Source of the DNA: Bacilli bacterium
GTDB taxonomy: Bacteria; Bacillota_I; Bacilli_A; RF39; UBA660
Length of the DNA stretch: 39,368 nucleotides
Direction: 5' to 3'
Assembly (NCBI GenBank): GCA_017472015.1
Contig: JAFURC010000025.1
Span: 1-39,368 of the forward strand
Shown here: positions 24,331 through 32,316 of the stretch, one piece after another
Layout: each line of letters opens with the position of its first letter
Position numbering within the stretch: position 1 is the first letter of the stretch
Position numbers and translations under genes: made by a program
The notes under the pieces: model-generated
Told to the model about the DNA's origin: nothing
The model's database searches: none
Seen by the model: only the letters and a program-made list of their open reading frames with translations

Positions 24331-26856
24331 TCAAACATTTTCTTTTCTAATCGTTTCGATTATATCTTGCTTATTTATTTTTTTAATTGAATATTTCATT
24401 ATTATGAAGACAAGTAAAATAACTGCTATAATTGATATTAAAATGGCTTTTAAAGGTATTATAAAACCTTTATCATAGTTAGTAGCAAATCCTAGGTAAA
24501 TTATATATGATCCTAATATTCCTAAAATAATTCCATAAAATAGTGCTTTAAAGGAATAGAAAATAGTTTCTAAATTAATCATTCGATTAAATTCTTTTTT
24601 AGTCATTCCAATACTTTTTAAAATAGCAAATTCTCTTTGTCTTAAAGTTATATTAGCGCTTATTGTATTAAAGATATTCGTAACTCCTATTAAAGTAATA
24701 ACTGTAATAAAACCATATAAGAAAATTGAATACAAAATAACCATTGATTTTTCTTCTCTTTTTCTTTCGAATATATTATTTAGACTTATATTAGAATTAA
24801 GTTTTTTAATATCATCTTCTAAAGTAATTGCACTTTTAGTATTTAAAGCAAGTTGTTCTGGTATTAATTCTAAATTTTTATAGTATTCTTGATTTAGGAA
24901 TATAAATCCTCCTCTTGAATAATAATTTTCCATTCCAATTGGATTATTATCTAAAACAGCACCTATTTCTAAATTATATTTAATATCATTTATACTCCCC
25001 TTAATTATATCTCCTTCTTTATAACTATAAACCCGTTTATTAAGCATTTTATCATCTAAATAGTCTAAATAATTATCTTTTAAAATAACTTTATCTTTTA
25101 ATTTATTATAATTTAAATTATTTGATTCTAAATATCTTTTAAAAGAATTATCATCTAATACTTTAATAGTAATTGTATATTCTTTTTTATCATAACAATT
25201 ATAATCATCACATTCCAAGTTTTTAATATAAATTTCATATACAAATTCACTTACTTTTGATAAATCATTTACAATTATGGAATCAGTATCATATATTAAA
25301 CTATAATTATCAATATTATCTAAATTTAATATATTTTTAATATCATCAAAATCACTTGGATAAACTAAAATATCATAGTTATAATCTGTATAATAAACTC
25401 CACTTAAAGAAAAAGCATAGTTAATAAATGTATTCATGGTTATAAAAGTTAAAATAGATACTACTAAAGATATAACCGTTGTTCTATATTTCTTTTTACT
25501 TCGCTTTAAATTTTTATAAGCAATTACTCCTCCAGTTTTAAAGAATTTACTTATGTATCTTGGAGTTTTTAAATGTTTATCTTTGATTTTTATTTCATTA
25601 GAATTTTTAATTGCTTCAATTGGACTTATTTTACTAGTTTTAATAGCAACACGAATACTTGATAAGTAAATAGTTATAAGTCCTAGGATAATTGCTAATA
25701 TTATAGAAATAAATGATAATCTAAAAACAAATTCACTTCCTAAAACAAAGTCACCTACTAATTTATTCATGACAATTATTAAGATAAAATCAGCAAGTAT
25801 TCCTGATAAAATACCTAAAGGAATTCCAATTAAAGATAAAATAAAACCTTCTTTTAAAACCATATTTTTAATTTGTTTTTTAGTTGCTCCAATGCTTGAT
25901 AACATCCCAATCATTTTTGTTTTTTCAAGAGTTGATATAGCAAATGAATTTTTAATACAATAAATACTAGTTGCCATGATAATAATAATTACAATCGTTG
26001 CAACTGTTAATATTAAATTCATTGTTCCATCACTAAACTTAAATATTTCCCATCTTAGTAATTCATGATTTATATTTAAATTTTGATATTTTTTAGTTCC
26101 ATATAATTCTTGATAAATATCTAAGTAATCACTTGGATTTTTTAAAATTAAAAAACTATGTATATTATCACTTTCTAAATTAGTCGTAATGATACTATAA
26201 CCTGCTTCAGAATAGGCTTCAATACTATAATTTGGTCTTTTAATTATTCCTACTACTTTAACTTTGAAAGTTTTATCAACCTGAATATTTTCTTCACGAC
26301 ATATAATTTCTCCTTGATCGTTATATTTATATTCATTTGGTAAATAATTTTCCTTAGTAACTAAATTAGAACATGCATAACGAGATCCTAAATTAAGTTC
26401 TATGATATCCCCTATTTTATATTCAACTTTTCCATTAGTGCTAATTGTCTCACTTATAACAACTTCACGATTATTAGCCGGATATCTTCCATCGATTAAA
26501 GTAAAACCAAAGTTTAAAAAGTCACTTGGATCGCTAATTGATAATAATTTTAAATAAGGTTTATATTCATTTTGACTATTAATACTTGAATAACCTATTT
26601 CATGAATATCCATAGTTCTTTTAATATCGCGGTTTAGATTTAAATTTTCTAAATTACTTGGATTTGTTTTTAAATGAATATGAAAGTAACCCGTTTCATT
26701 TATAGCATTTTGAAGTAAAGTCTCCCGAAAACATGTAACCATTCCACCTACAGCTGTAATTAAAGCAATAGATAAGATAATTCCAATGATTGTCACAATT
26801 GTTCGTTTTTTATTTAAAATTAAGTTTTTAATCGTTAATTTAGTTAGAATTTTCAT
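24331..26856 (-). CDS. MacB/FtsX-type ABC transporter permease
   Basis: 841 residues. The first membrane helix is about 13-40, a large extracellular domain follows (about 45-275), three helices form an FtsX domain (about 280-405), another helix and extracellular domain lie at about 455-725, and a second FtsX domain closes the protein (about 730-830). The duplicated FtsX layout is typical of ABC3-type permeases that act on lipoproteins, peptides or antimicrobials at the membrane rather than classical import. I chose the ATG at 26856, six bases after GAGG, over an upstream TTG that overlaps it. It overlaps the ATPase gene by 17 bases. Confidence 0.92.
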   Translation of the reverse strand: MKILTKLTIKNLILNKKRTIVTIIGIILSIALITAVGGMVTCFRETLLQNAINETGYFHIHLKTNPSNLENLNLNRDIKRTMDIHEIGYSSINSQNEYKPYLKLLSISDPSDFLNFGFTLIDGRYPANNREVVISETISTNGKVEYKIGDIIELNLGSRYACSNLVTKENYLPNEYKYNDQGEIICREENIQVDKTFKVKVVGIIKRPNYSIEAYSEAGYSIITTNLESDNIHSFLILKNPSDYLDIYQELYGTKKYQNLNINHELLRWEIFKFSDGTMNLILTVATIVIIIIMATSIYCIKNSFAISTLEKTKMIGMLSSIGATKKQIKNMVLKEGFILSLIGIPLGILSGILADFILIIVMNKLVGDFVLGSEFVFRLSFISIILAIILGLITIYLSSIRVAIKTSKISPIEAIKNSNEIKIKDKHLKTPRYISKFFKTGGVIAYKNLKRSKKKYRTTVISLVVSILTFITMNTFINYAFSLSGVYYTDYNYDILVYPSDFDDIKNILNLDNIDNYSLIYDTDSIIVNDLSKVSEFVYEIYIKNLECDDYNCYDKKEYTITIKVLDDNSFKRYLESNNLNYNKLKDKVILKDNYLDYLDDKMLNKRVYSYKEGDIIKGSINDIKYNLEIGAVLDNNPIGMENYYSRGGFIFLNQEYYKNLELIPEQLALNTKSAITLEDDIKKLNSNISLNNIFERKREEKSMVILYSIFLYGFITVITLIGVTNIFNTISANITLRQREFAILKSIGMTKKEFNRMINLETIFYSFKALFYGIILGILGSYIIYLGFATNYDKGFIIPLKAILISIIAVILLVFIIMKYSIKKINKQDIIETIRKENV

Positions 26857-27526
26857 TAGTATCCTCAACTATCTTCCCATCAGCCAGTTTAATAATTCTA
26901 TCAGCTTGATTGGCTATTTCTAAATTATGCGTTATCATGATAATCGTTTGCTTATATTTTTTATTAAATGATTTAAGTGTTTCAACTATTAAAGAACTTG
27001 CTTTAGTATCTAAGTTTCCTGTTGCCTCATCAGCTAATATTATTGCTGGACTTGTTATCAATGCTCTTCCAATTGAAACTCTTTGTTGTTCACCTCCTGA
27101 TAATTCATTTGGTAAATGATTTTTTCGATTTTCTAAACCAAGTAATTTAATTATTTCCTCAAGTTTATTTTTATCAACTTCTTTGTTATCTAAATTAATT
27201 GGTAAAGTTATATTTTCAATGGTGTTTAAAATAGGAATTAAATTATAAAACTGATAAATTAATCCGACTTGTCTTCTTCTAAATATTGCCAGTTTCTCTT
27301 CACTTAAAGAATAAATATCCTCACCTTCAATATAAACTTTCCCACTTGTTGGTTTTGAAACTCCTCCTAGTAAATGCATTAAAGTTGATTTACCTGATCC
27401 ACTTGCACCAACAATTGAAACAAACTCTCCTTTTTTAACACTAAAAGAAACATCATCTAAAGCAACTACTTTTGTTAAACCTTTTCCATATGTTTTTGTT
27501 AAATTCACAACTTTCAATATTTCCAT
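26840..27526 (-). CDS. ABC transporter ATPase (MacB/LolD type)
   Basis: 228 residues with every ATPase motif: Walker A GASGSGKST, Q loop in LIYQFYNLIP, signature ELSGGEQQRVSIGRAL, Walker B IILADEATGNLD and the H loop ITHN. It pairs with the permease encoded immediately downstream. GAGGTG lies before the ATG. Together with the nearby two-component operon this resembles cell-envelope stress or peptide-defence modules, but the transporter is separated from the regulators by the LRR gene and is not the BceAB type (its permease has two FtsX domains with two large external domains). Confidence 0.95.
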   Translation of the reverse strand: MEILKVVNLTKTYGKGLTKVVALDDVSFSVKKGEFVSIVGASGSGKSTLMHLLGGVSKPTSGKVYIEGEDIYSLSEEKLAIFRRRQVGLIYQFYNLIPILNTIENITLPINLDNKEVDKNKLEEIIKLLGLENRKNHLPNELSGGEQQRVSIGRALITSPAIILADEATGNLDTKASSLIVETLKSFNKKYKQTIIMITHNLEIANQADRIIKLADGKIVEDTNENSN

Positions 27527-27544
27527 TATTCACCTCACAAGTTA

Positions 27545-27579
27545 AGTATATTAAACTAAAATGACATAAAAGTGACATA
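27545..27579 (-). promoter_or_regulatory. PhoB-like direct-repeat promoter of the ABC transporter
   Basis: On the - strand two identical TATGTCA heptamers repeat with an 11-bp period (27562-27568 and 27573-27579), followed by 11 bases and the -10 TATACT (27545-27550). There is no -35 hexamer other than the repeats. This is the geometry of activator-dependent promoters of OmpR/PhoB-family regulators, one of which is encoded at 21235. Confidence 0.6.
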
Positions 27580-27705
27580 GAATTAATTATCATAATTATC
27601 TAATTTTAACCTTTTGTAACTTTTAGAATTATTATATACAAGTTTTAAATACTGATAAATACTTTTTTATTATTATTTTCTTAATCATGGCATTTTTTAT
27701 CTTAA

Positions 27706-27729
27706 GAAAAAAGAGATCAAATGATCTCT
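27706..27729 (-). terminator. Hairpin terminator of the YjcZ-like genes
   Basis: On the - strand AGAGATCA, TT, TGATCTCT form a perfect 8-bp stem that includes part of the stop codon, followed by TTTTTTC. Confidence 0.85.
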
Positions 27730-27862
27730 AATATCCTCTATTACATCTACTTCCAAGTATTATTGCAAGTAAGATATATAAAACTACAATTATTAAAAAT
27801 CCATTGTCACCTCTGTTGTCGCAACATGAAGTAACAGTTTCAGTTGTACTTTGGCAATTCAT
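27728..27862 (-). CDS. Small YjcZ-like single-span membrane peptide
   Basis: 44 residues. A polar, Cys-containing N-terminus (MNCQSTTETVTSCCDNRGD) is followed by a membrane segment FLIIVVLYILLAIILGSR, the pattern of YjcZ-type sporulation proteins, and the C-terminus CNRGY. GAAAGTGAGG lies eight bases before the ATG, and a strong terminator follows. In sporulating Bacilli such peptides are made late in sporulation and found in spores. Their role is not known. The three Cys residues are unusual for the family. Confidence 0.7.
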   Translation of the reverse strand: MNCQSTTETVTSCCDNRGDNGFLIIVVLYILLAIILGSRCNRGY

Positions 27863-27883
27863 AAAAAATCCCTCACTTTCTTT

Positions 27884-27967
27884 TTATATATAATTACCTA
27901 GGATGATTATTAGTAAAATAAATAATACTAAGACAATAGCGTAAGATGATGTGTAATTATTACTCAT
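27884..27967 (-). CDS. Very small YjcZ-like membrane peptide
   Basis: 27 residues. A short polar start (MSNNYTSSY) is followed by the membrane segment AIVLVLFILLIIILGNYI, very like YjcZ family members. AAGGAGGAATTA precedes the ATG, an excellent ribosome binding site. It lies 21 bp upstream of the other small peptide gene and shares its direction, so the two are probably co-transcribed. Confidence 0.72.
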   Translation of the reverse strand: MSNNYTSSYAIVLVLFILLIIILGNYI

Positions 27968-28060
27968 AATTAATTCCTCCTTTTTTTAATATATTCACAT
28001 TATTTTATGGTAAATATTTTATTATGTGAGGGCAAAAAATAGAAATTATGTAAAAAAGAA

Positions 28061-28089
28061 TTGTTTTTTTATGAGTATTTTGTTATGAT
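28061..28089 (+). promoter_or_regulatory. Promoter of the PrsA-like gene
   Basis: TTGTTT, 17 bases, TATGAT, about 26 bases before the start codon. AAAGGAGG is the ribosome binding site. Confidence 0.65.
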
Positions 28090-28115
28090 TATTATGTTGT
28101 TTAAAGGAGGATACA

Positions 28116-29096
28116 ATGAAAAAAACATTAACATTTTTAGTCGCACTAATCCTTGTTATTTCAACACTTGGATGCGGCAAATCAACAAATCTTGAAGGTG
28201 GTGATAAAAATTTAGTAACATTTGAAGATAGTTCTTTAAATATTAAGACAAATGATTTATATGAAAAATTAAAAGATAAATATGGTATAAATTTCTTAAT
28301 AGATATGATTGATGAAAAAATCTTAAACAAAGAGTATATTGATAGTGATGAAATAAATGACTATGTAAAAATTCAAGTTGATACTTTAAGAAATTATTAT
28401 AAAACTGAAGCAGAATTCTTGGAATATATTAATAATTATGGTTATAAAGATGTATCTGAATTAGAAGAATATTTTAAATTAAATTATAAAAGAAATTTAG
28501 CTATTAAAGATTATCTTGAAAGTACTTTAAGTGATGATGATATTAAGAAATATTATGATGAAAAAATCATGGGTGATATTACTGGAAGTCATATTTTAAT
28601 CGAAGTAAATATAACTGATTCTATGACTGAAGATGAAAAAAGAACTGCTAAAGATGATGCTTTAAAGAAAGCAAATGAGGCAATTCAAAAATTAAAAGAT
28701 GGTACCACTTTTTCAGAAGTTGCCAAGGAATATTCAACTGACGCAGCTACTAAAGATAATGGTGGTAAGATGGGAACATTTAACCCACTAGAACTTGATG
28801 ATGTAACTCGTCAAGAATATGAAGGACTTGAAGTTGGTGCTTATTCAACTGAAGCCGTTGAAACAGAATACGGATATGAAATTTTCTTTAAAGAAGCTGA
28901 AAAAGAAAAACCAAGTTTAGATGAAGTAAAATCTACTATAATTGAAAAATTATCTGATGAAAAACTTGCAACTGATAGTACTTTACAATATAAAGGAATT
29001 GAAGCAATCCGTGAAAAGTATGGCTTTAGTATCCAAGATGAGGATTTAGAAGTCTATTATGAAAATACAATGAATAACTTACTAAGTGGTGAATAA
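28116..29096 (+). CDS. prsA: PrsA-like foldase lipoprotein (parvulin peptidyl-prolyl isomerase)
   Basis: 326 residues. The signal peptide ends in the lipobox STLGC (Cys20), so it is a lipoprotein on the outer face of the membrane. The N-terminal and C-terminal chaperone parts flank a parvulin domain at about 154-265: GSHILIEV, FSEVAKEYSTDAATKDNGGKMG and VETEYGYEIFF fit the family. PrsA helps exported proteins fold after leaving the Sec channel. SecG and several exported proteins are encoded in this window. It stands alone between its promoter and a strong terminator. Confidence 0.93.
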   Translation: MKKTLTFLVALILVISTLGCGKSTNLEGGDKNLVTFEDSSLNIKTNDLYEKLKDKYGINFLIDMIDEKILNKEYIDSDEINDYVKIQVDTLRNYYKTEAEFLEYINNYGYKDVSELEEYFKLNYKRNLAIKDYLESTLSDDDIKKYYDEKIMGDITGSHILIEVNITDSMTEDEKRTAKDDALKKANEAIQKLKDGTTFSEVAKEYSTDAATKDNGGKMGTFNPLELDDVTRQEYEGLEVGAYSTEAVETEYGYEIFFKEAEKEKPSLDEVKSTIIEKLSDEKLATDSTLQYKGIEAIREKYGFSIQDEDLEVYYENTMNNLLSGE

Positions 29097-29118
29097 TTAG
29101 TTATTCACTTCTTTTTTT
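29089..29118 (+). terminator. Hairpin terminator of the PrsA gene
   Basis: GTGAATAA, loop TTAG, TTATTCAC form a perfect 8-bp stem overlapping the stop codon, followed by TTCTTTTTTT. Confidence 0.85.
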
Positions 29119-29126
29119 GAGGATTT

Positions 29127-29981
29127 ATGAAATATATATATAAACAATATGAAATTGAAACTAAAAAGGATATTAAAGATAAAAAAATTGTAACTATAAG
29201 TGATCTACATTTTAATCCGAATATTACTAAATCTGAAATAGATGATTTAATATTAAAAATAAATGATAAATTACCAGAATATATCTTTTTATTAGGCGAT
29301 ATTACGACTTTTAATAATTTAGAAGATAATAAATTTAAAGAAAACATATTATATTTTTTTAAATTATTAGGTAGTATTTCCAAAACTTATTTAGTTCTTG
29401 GTAATAATGATTTTTTAAAAAATCCAAGCGAAAAACTTCATTATGTAAATAAAGATAAAATAATTGATTTTTATAGTAATTTAAATATTAAATTATTATA
29501 TAACTATGTAGTTCAAGATAATGATCTTAATATAATTGGATTTAATAAATTGCCTATTCATTACACATACGAACTTAAAGATATATTTAAATTAAGAGAG
29601 GAAATATCAGAAATAGTTGAAAAAATAAAACATTTACTAGACAACGATAAATATACAATTTTCTTAACACATTCGCATCTAGATATTTTAAAACTTCAAT
29701 TAGAGTTTTTTAAAAATATTGATTTAATCTTAGCAGGCCATACTCATAATGGTTTAGTTCCTAACTTTTTGGAAAATATTTTTCCAAAGAATATGGGAAT
29801 TTATACAGGAGGAAAATTATTTCAAAATAATATCCGAGGAATGATAAAAAATGATAATCAAACTATTATTGTAAATGGTGGTATTACTAAAATATCGGAT
29901 TCACATTCAAGTACAATAAAAAAATTAACTAAATCATTATATCCTGGGGAATTTGATTTAATTAATATTAAAAGAGTTTAA
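29127..29981 (+). CDS. Metallophosphoesterase with an intact active site
   Basis: 284 residues of the calcineurin-like fold with the expected ligands: D26-L-H28 in ISDLHFN, D58 in LLGDIT, GNND (92-95), H182 in FLTHSHL and GHTHNG (H205, H207). GNND in place of GNHD is the one deviation. There is no membrane anchor or signal peptide, unlike the gene at 19049. The substrate is unknown. Relatives act on lipids, nucleotides or phosphoproteins. GAGGA lies five bases before the ATG, right after the PrsA terminator, so expression may depend on readthrough. Confidence 0.9.
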   Translation: MKYIYKQYEIETKKDIKDKKIVTISDLHFNPNITKSEIDDLILKINDKLPEYIFLLGDITTFNNLEDNKFKENILYFFKLLGSISKTYLVLGNNDFLKNPSEKLHYVNKDKIIDFYSNLNIKLLYNYVVQDNDLNIIGFNKLPIHYTYELKDIFKLREEISEIVEKIKHLLDNDKYTIFLTHSHLDILKLQLEFFKNIDLILAGHTHNGLVPNFLENIFPKNMGIYTGGKLFQNNIRGMIKNDNQTIIVNGGITKISDSHSSTIKKLTKSLYPGEFDLINIKRV

Positions 29982-30012
29982 AAAAATCTACTTTAAAACT
30001 GTAGATTTTTTT
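29982..30012. terminator. Bidirectional hairpin terminator
   Basis: AAAAATCTAC (29982-29991) and GTAGATTTTT (30001-30010) form a perfect 10-bp stem with A and T runs on both sides. It serves the phosphoesterase gene and, on the - strand, secG. Confidence 0.88.
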
Positions 30013-30227
30013 TACATAAATTCCATTACTAAACTAATTACAAAGAAAGCAATACCTAGAATTAAAGTTATACGACTTATAACAAGTTCACTCCCTCTTT
30101 CTTTTCTTTTATTGAATAAATCCATATTACCACCACTAATAATTTGACTCGCGGGTTCAGCTTTACCACTTTGAAGTAGAACAATAATGATTAATAAAAT
30201 GGAAATTACTAATAATACTATTTGCAT
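30012..30227 (-). CDS. secG: Preprotein translocase subunit SecG
   Basis: 71 residues with two membrane helices (about 2-18 and 50-68) and the conserved cytoplasmic loop LLQSGKAEPASQIISGGNMDLF, in which SGG and the Phe/Lys/Arg stretch after it fit SecG. It is an auxiliary subunit of the SecYEG channel. Its own promoter lies in the 3' end of the neighbouring VanZ-like gene. Confidence 0.93.
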   Translation of the reverse strand: MQIVLLVISILLIIIVLLQSGKAEPASQIISGGNMDLFNKRKERGSELVISRITLILGIAFFVISLVMEFM

Positions 30228-30250
30228 ATGATCATCCTTTCACTTTTAAT

Positions 30251-30279
30251 AAAATAGCATAAATTACTATATTTTGCAA
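30251..30279 (-). promoter_or_regulatory. Promoter of secG
   Basis: On the - strand TTGCAA, 17 bases, TATTTT, with TGC directly before the -10 (extended -10). Confidence 0.65.
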
Positions 30280-30737
30280 GTTTTTCTAAATTTATTTTTT
30301 AATATAATAGGAATAAAAGCAATACTTGCACCTATTGTATCAATTAAAATATCAGTGATTTGAAAACTTCTTCTTGGAATAAATAACTGATGAATTTCAT
30401 CACTAATTGCATAAAGAAAACAAAATATTAAACTTAAATAAATTCTTTTTTTTATATTAAACTCATACATTGCATAATAAGTCAATAAATAAAGAATAAA
30501 ATATAAAAACATATGAGCACTTTTTCTAACTAAAAAAGCTATATAATTAAGGCTTGTAATATCAATATTTTGATTAAATAATTTGAAAATTTTATCTAAT
30601 AAATTAATTATCGTATTACTACTATTTTCAGATACACTCCCTTGTTGATTTGAAAAATAAAATATCAATAAAAGCCAAATAATTAAAAAAATTAAACTAA
30701 TTATTTTATTAAATTTATCTTGATTTTTTAGTTTCAT
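30267..30737 (-). CDS. VanZ-like membrane protein
   Basis: 156 residues with four membrane helices. The family features are FSNQQG in the first loop, VRKSAHMFLYFILYLL and CFLYAISDEIHQLFIPRRSFQITDILIDTIGA, where the His, Asp-Glu-His and Arg-Arg-Ser residues are typical of VanZ proteins. Members can lower teicoplanin susceptibility, but most have no known role. I chose the ATG at 30737, six bases after GAGG, which places the start 23 bases inside the upstream gene. Confidence 0.87.
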   Translation of the reverse strand: MKLKNQDKFNKIISLIFLIIWLLLIFYFSNQQGSVSENSSNTIINLLDKIFKLFNQNIDITSLNYIAFLVRKSAHMFLYFILYLLTYYAMYEFNIKKRIYLSLIFCFLYAISDEIHQLFIPRRSFQITDILIDTIGASIAFIPIILKNKFRKTCKI

Positions 30738-31179
30738 AATTATCCTCATAACTAATTCTTTCATTTAAATAATAAGCACGGACAGTTACTTCTTGTTCTA
30801 AAAATTTTATTTTTTTATCAAGATCTTTTAATTGCTCTTTATTCAGGAATTCTAAATATTTATTTAGCATTTCTCTTTTAAATCTCTCGACTTCATTTAA
30901 AGCAATCATCATAGAACTTCCTGGATCATCATCTGAATCATATATATTTATAATTAAATCTATTAATTTTTTTAATTTAAGACTTATCTTTTTATTAACT
31001 AACTTTTCAATCAACGTTGGATTAATTATTACCATTTTATTAACATTAATGGCATCTTTTAATTTAATATTTTTATTCTTTGGAGTCATATTAAACCCTT
31101 TTAAATTACTGCACTTAAAATAAGTTATTGATTTCTTATCTTTTTCTTTAACAATTAAGTAATGAATCGTGTTAGTCAT
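30715..31179 (-). CDS. Uncharacterised soluble protein downstream of trmD
   Basis: 154 residues, not recognised. The N-terminal 50 residues look like a small beta domain (MTNTIHYLIVKEKDKKSITYFKCSN..) and the rest is predicted helical and strongly charged, with an acidic DSDDDPGSS loop in the middle and a probable coiled coil at about 95-140. There is no signal or membrane segment. It begins one base after trmD and overlaps the VanZ-like gene, so it is part of the same transcript. Confidence 0.72.
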   Translation of the reverse strand: MTNTIHYLIVKEKDKKSITYFKCSNLKGFNMTPKNKNIKLKDAINVNKMVIINPTLIEKLVNKKISLKLKKLIDLIINIYDSDDDPGSSMMIALNEVERFKREMLNKYLEFLNKEQLKDLDKKIKFLEQEVTVRAYYLNERISYEDNYETKKSR

Positions 31180-31180
31180 T

Positions 31181-31846
31181 TTAATCCTCCAATAAATCTG
31201 GTCTTAATTCCTTAGTTTTTTTTATTTGCTCACTAAGTCTATAATCATTTATTTTTTTATGATCACCACTTAGCAAAACTTCGGGTACTTCCATCCCTTC
31301 GTATACTCTTGGTTTAGTATAAGTTGGATAATCTAAAAGTTTATTATTAAATGATTCACTTTCTAAACTATTAGAATCAATTACTCCATCCAAAAGTCTT
31401 GTAATACTATCGGTTATTAACATACTTGGAATTTCTCCACCGGTTAAAATAAAATCTCCAACACTAATAAATAAATCACATATTGATTTAATTCTTTCAT
31501 CAAATCCTTCATAATGGCCACAAATTAAAATTAAATGTTTCTCGTTCTTTAATTCTAAAGCCATTTGTTGATTATAAGTTTTCCCTTCAGGAGTTAGCAT
31601 GATAACTTTACTATTTTCATCTCTTAAAGATTTAACACAGTCAAATATTGGTTGACACATTAAAACCATACCAGAGCCTCCACCATATGGCGTGTCATCA
31701 ACTTTACCATGAGGATCAAGTGTATAATCACGAAAATTATGAACATTTATTTCAATTAATTTTCTATCAATTGCTCTTTTAATAATCGATTCATTTAAAA
31801 AGCCATCAAACATATTTGGAAAAAGAGTTAAAATATCAATTTTCAT
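31181..31846 (-). CDS. trmD: tRNA (guanine37-N1)-methyltransferase TrmD
   Basis: 221 residues. The SPOUT trefoil-knot SAM site is visible (LICGHYEGFDERI and SVGDFILTGGEIPSMLITDSITRL), together with the N-terminal start IDILTLFPNMFDGFLNESI and the DTPYGGGSGMVL loop. The enzyme methylates G37 next to the anticodon in tRNAs for Leu, Pro and Arg to keep the reading frame. Length is slightly below the usual 240-250, with a short C-terminal domain. Its ATG overlaps the rimM TGA stop. Confidence 0.97.
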   Translation of the reverse strand: MKIDILTLFPNMFDGFLNESIIKRAIDRKLIEINVHNFRDYTLDPHGKVDDTPYGGGSGMVLMCQPIFDCVKSLRDENSKVIMLTPEGKTYNQQMALELKNEKHLILICGHYEGFDERIKSICDLFISVGDFILTGGEIPSMLITDSITRLLDGVIDSNSLESESFNNKLLDYPTYTKPRVYEGMEVPEVLLSGDHKKINDYRLSEQIKKTKELRPDLLED

Positions 31847-32313
31847 AGTAATCCACTAACCTCCTCAATTATAATTTTTTTATTCTTTATATCAATTTCT
31901 TTTATTAATTCAAATGGAACTAAAGAAGAATTAACTACTAATAACTTTTTATCTTTTGTAATATATCTAATATCTTTAACTTTACCAACTAAATTACTTT
32001 TCATATAAACATCTAAATTAATTAAATCTATATCTAAATATTCATCTTCATCTAAATTAATTAAATCTTTATTTATATAAACTAAACTTCCTTTTAAATT
32101 AATAATATCATTTATATTAGTAATTCCTTTAAATGTTACCATATCATATTCCTGATGAACACGATAAGTATTTATAATAAATTCTTGGTTATCAATTATT
32201 AAAATATTTCCAGTTTTAAATATTTTTTCTTTATAATTAATATTAGATTTAATTCTAATTTCCCCTTTAATACCATGAGTTTTTACATATTTACCAATTA
32301 AAATTTTTTCCAT
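31843..32313 (-). CDS. rimM: Ribosome maturation factor RimM
   Basis: 156 residues. The N-terminal barrel starts with the family signature IGKYVKTHGIKGEIRIKSN, and the PRC-barrel half includes YLDIDLINLDVYMKSNLVGKV. It assists assembly of the 30S subunit head. Standard genetic neighbour of trmD. AGGTGA lies before the ATG. The TGA stop overlaps the next start. Confidence 0.94.
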   Translation of the reverse strand: MEKILIGKYVKTHGIKGEIRIKSNINYKEKIFKTGNILIIDNQEFIINTYRVHQEYDMVTFKGITNINDIINLKGSLVYINKDLINLDEDEYLDIDLINLDVYMKSNLVGKVKDIRYITKDKKLLVVNSSLVPFELIKEIDIKNKKIIIEEVSGLL

Positions 32314-32316
32314 AAA

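Noticed and set aside
20043-27526. A BceRS-BceAB bacitracin resistance module
   Set aside because: The kinase has a 70-residue external loop, the permease has two FtsX domains with two large external domains rather than the ten-helix BceB layout, and the operons are separated by the LRR gene.
27884-28050. A sporulation sigma-E or sigma-G promoter before the YjcZ-like genes
   Set aside because: CATAAAAT resembles a sporulation -10, but no matching -35 at the right distance is present, and such hexamers are common in AT-rich DNA.
10694-31846. Use of TGA as a tryptophan codon, as in mycoplasmas
   Set aside because: TGA ends several genes cleanly (GNAT, CPBP protease, rimM), including two ATGA overlaps, and tRNA-Trp has anticodon CCA.
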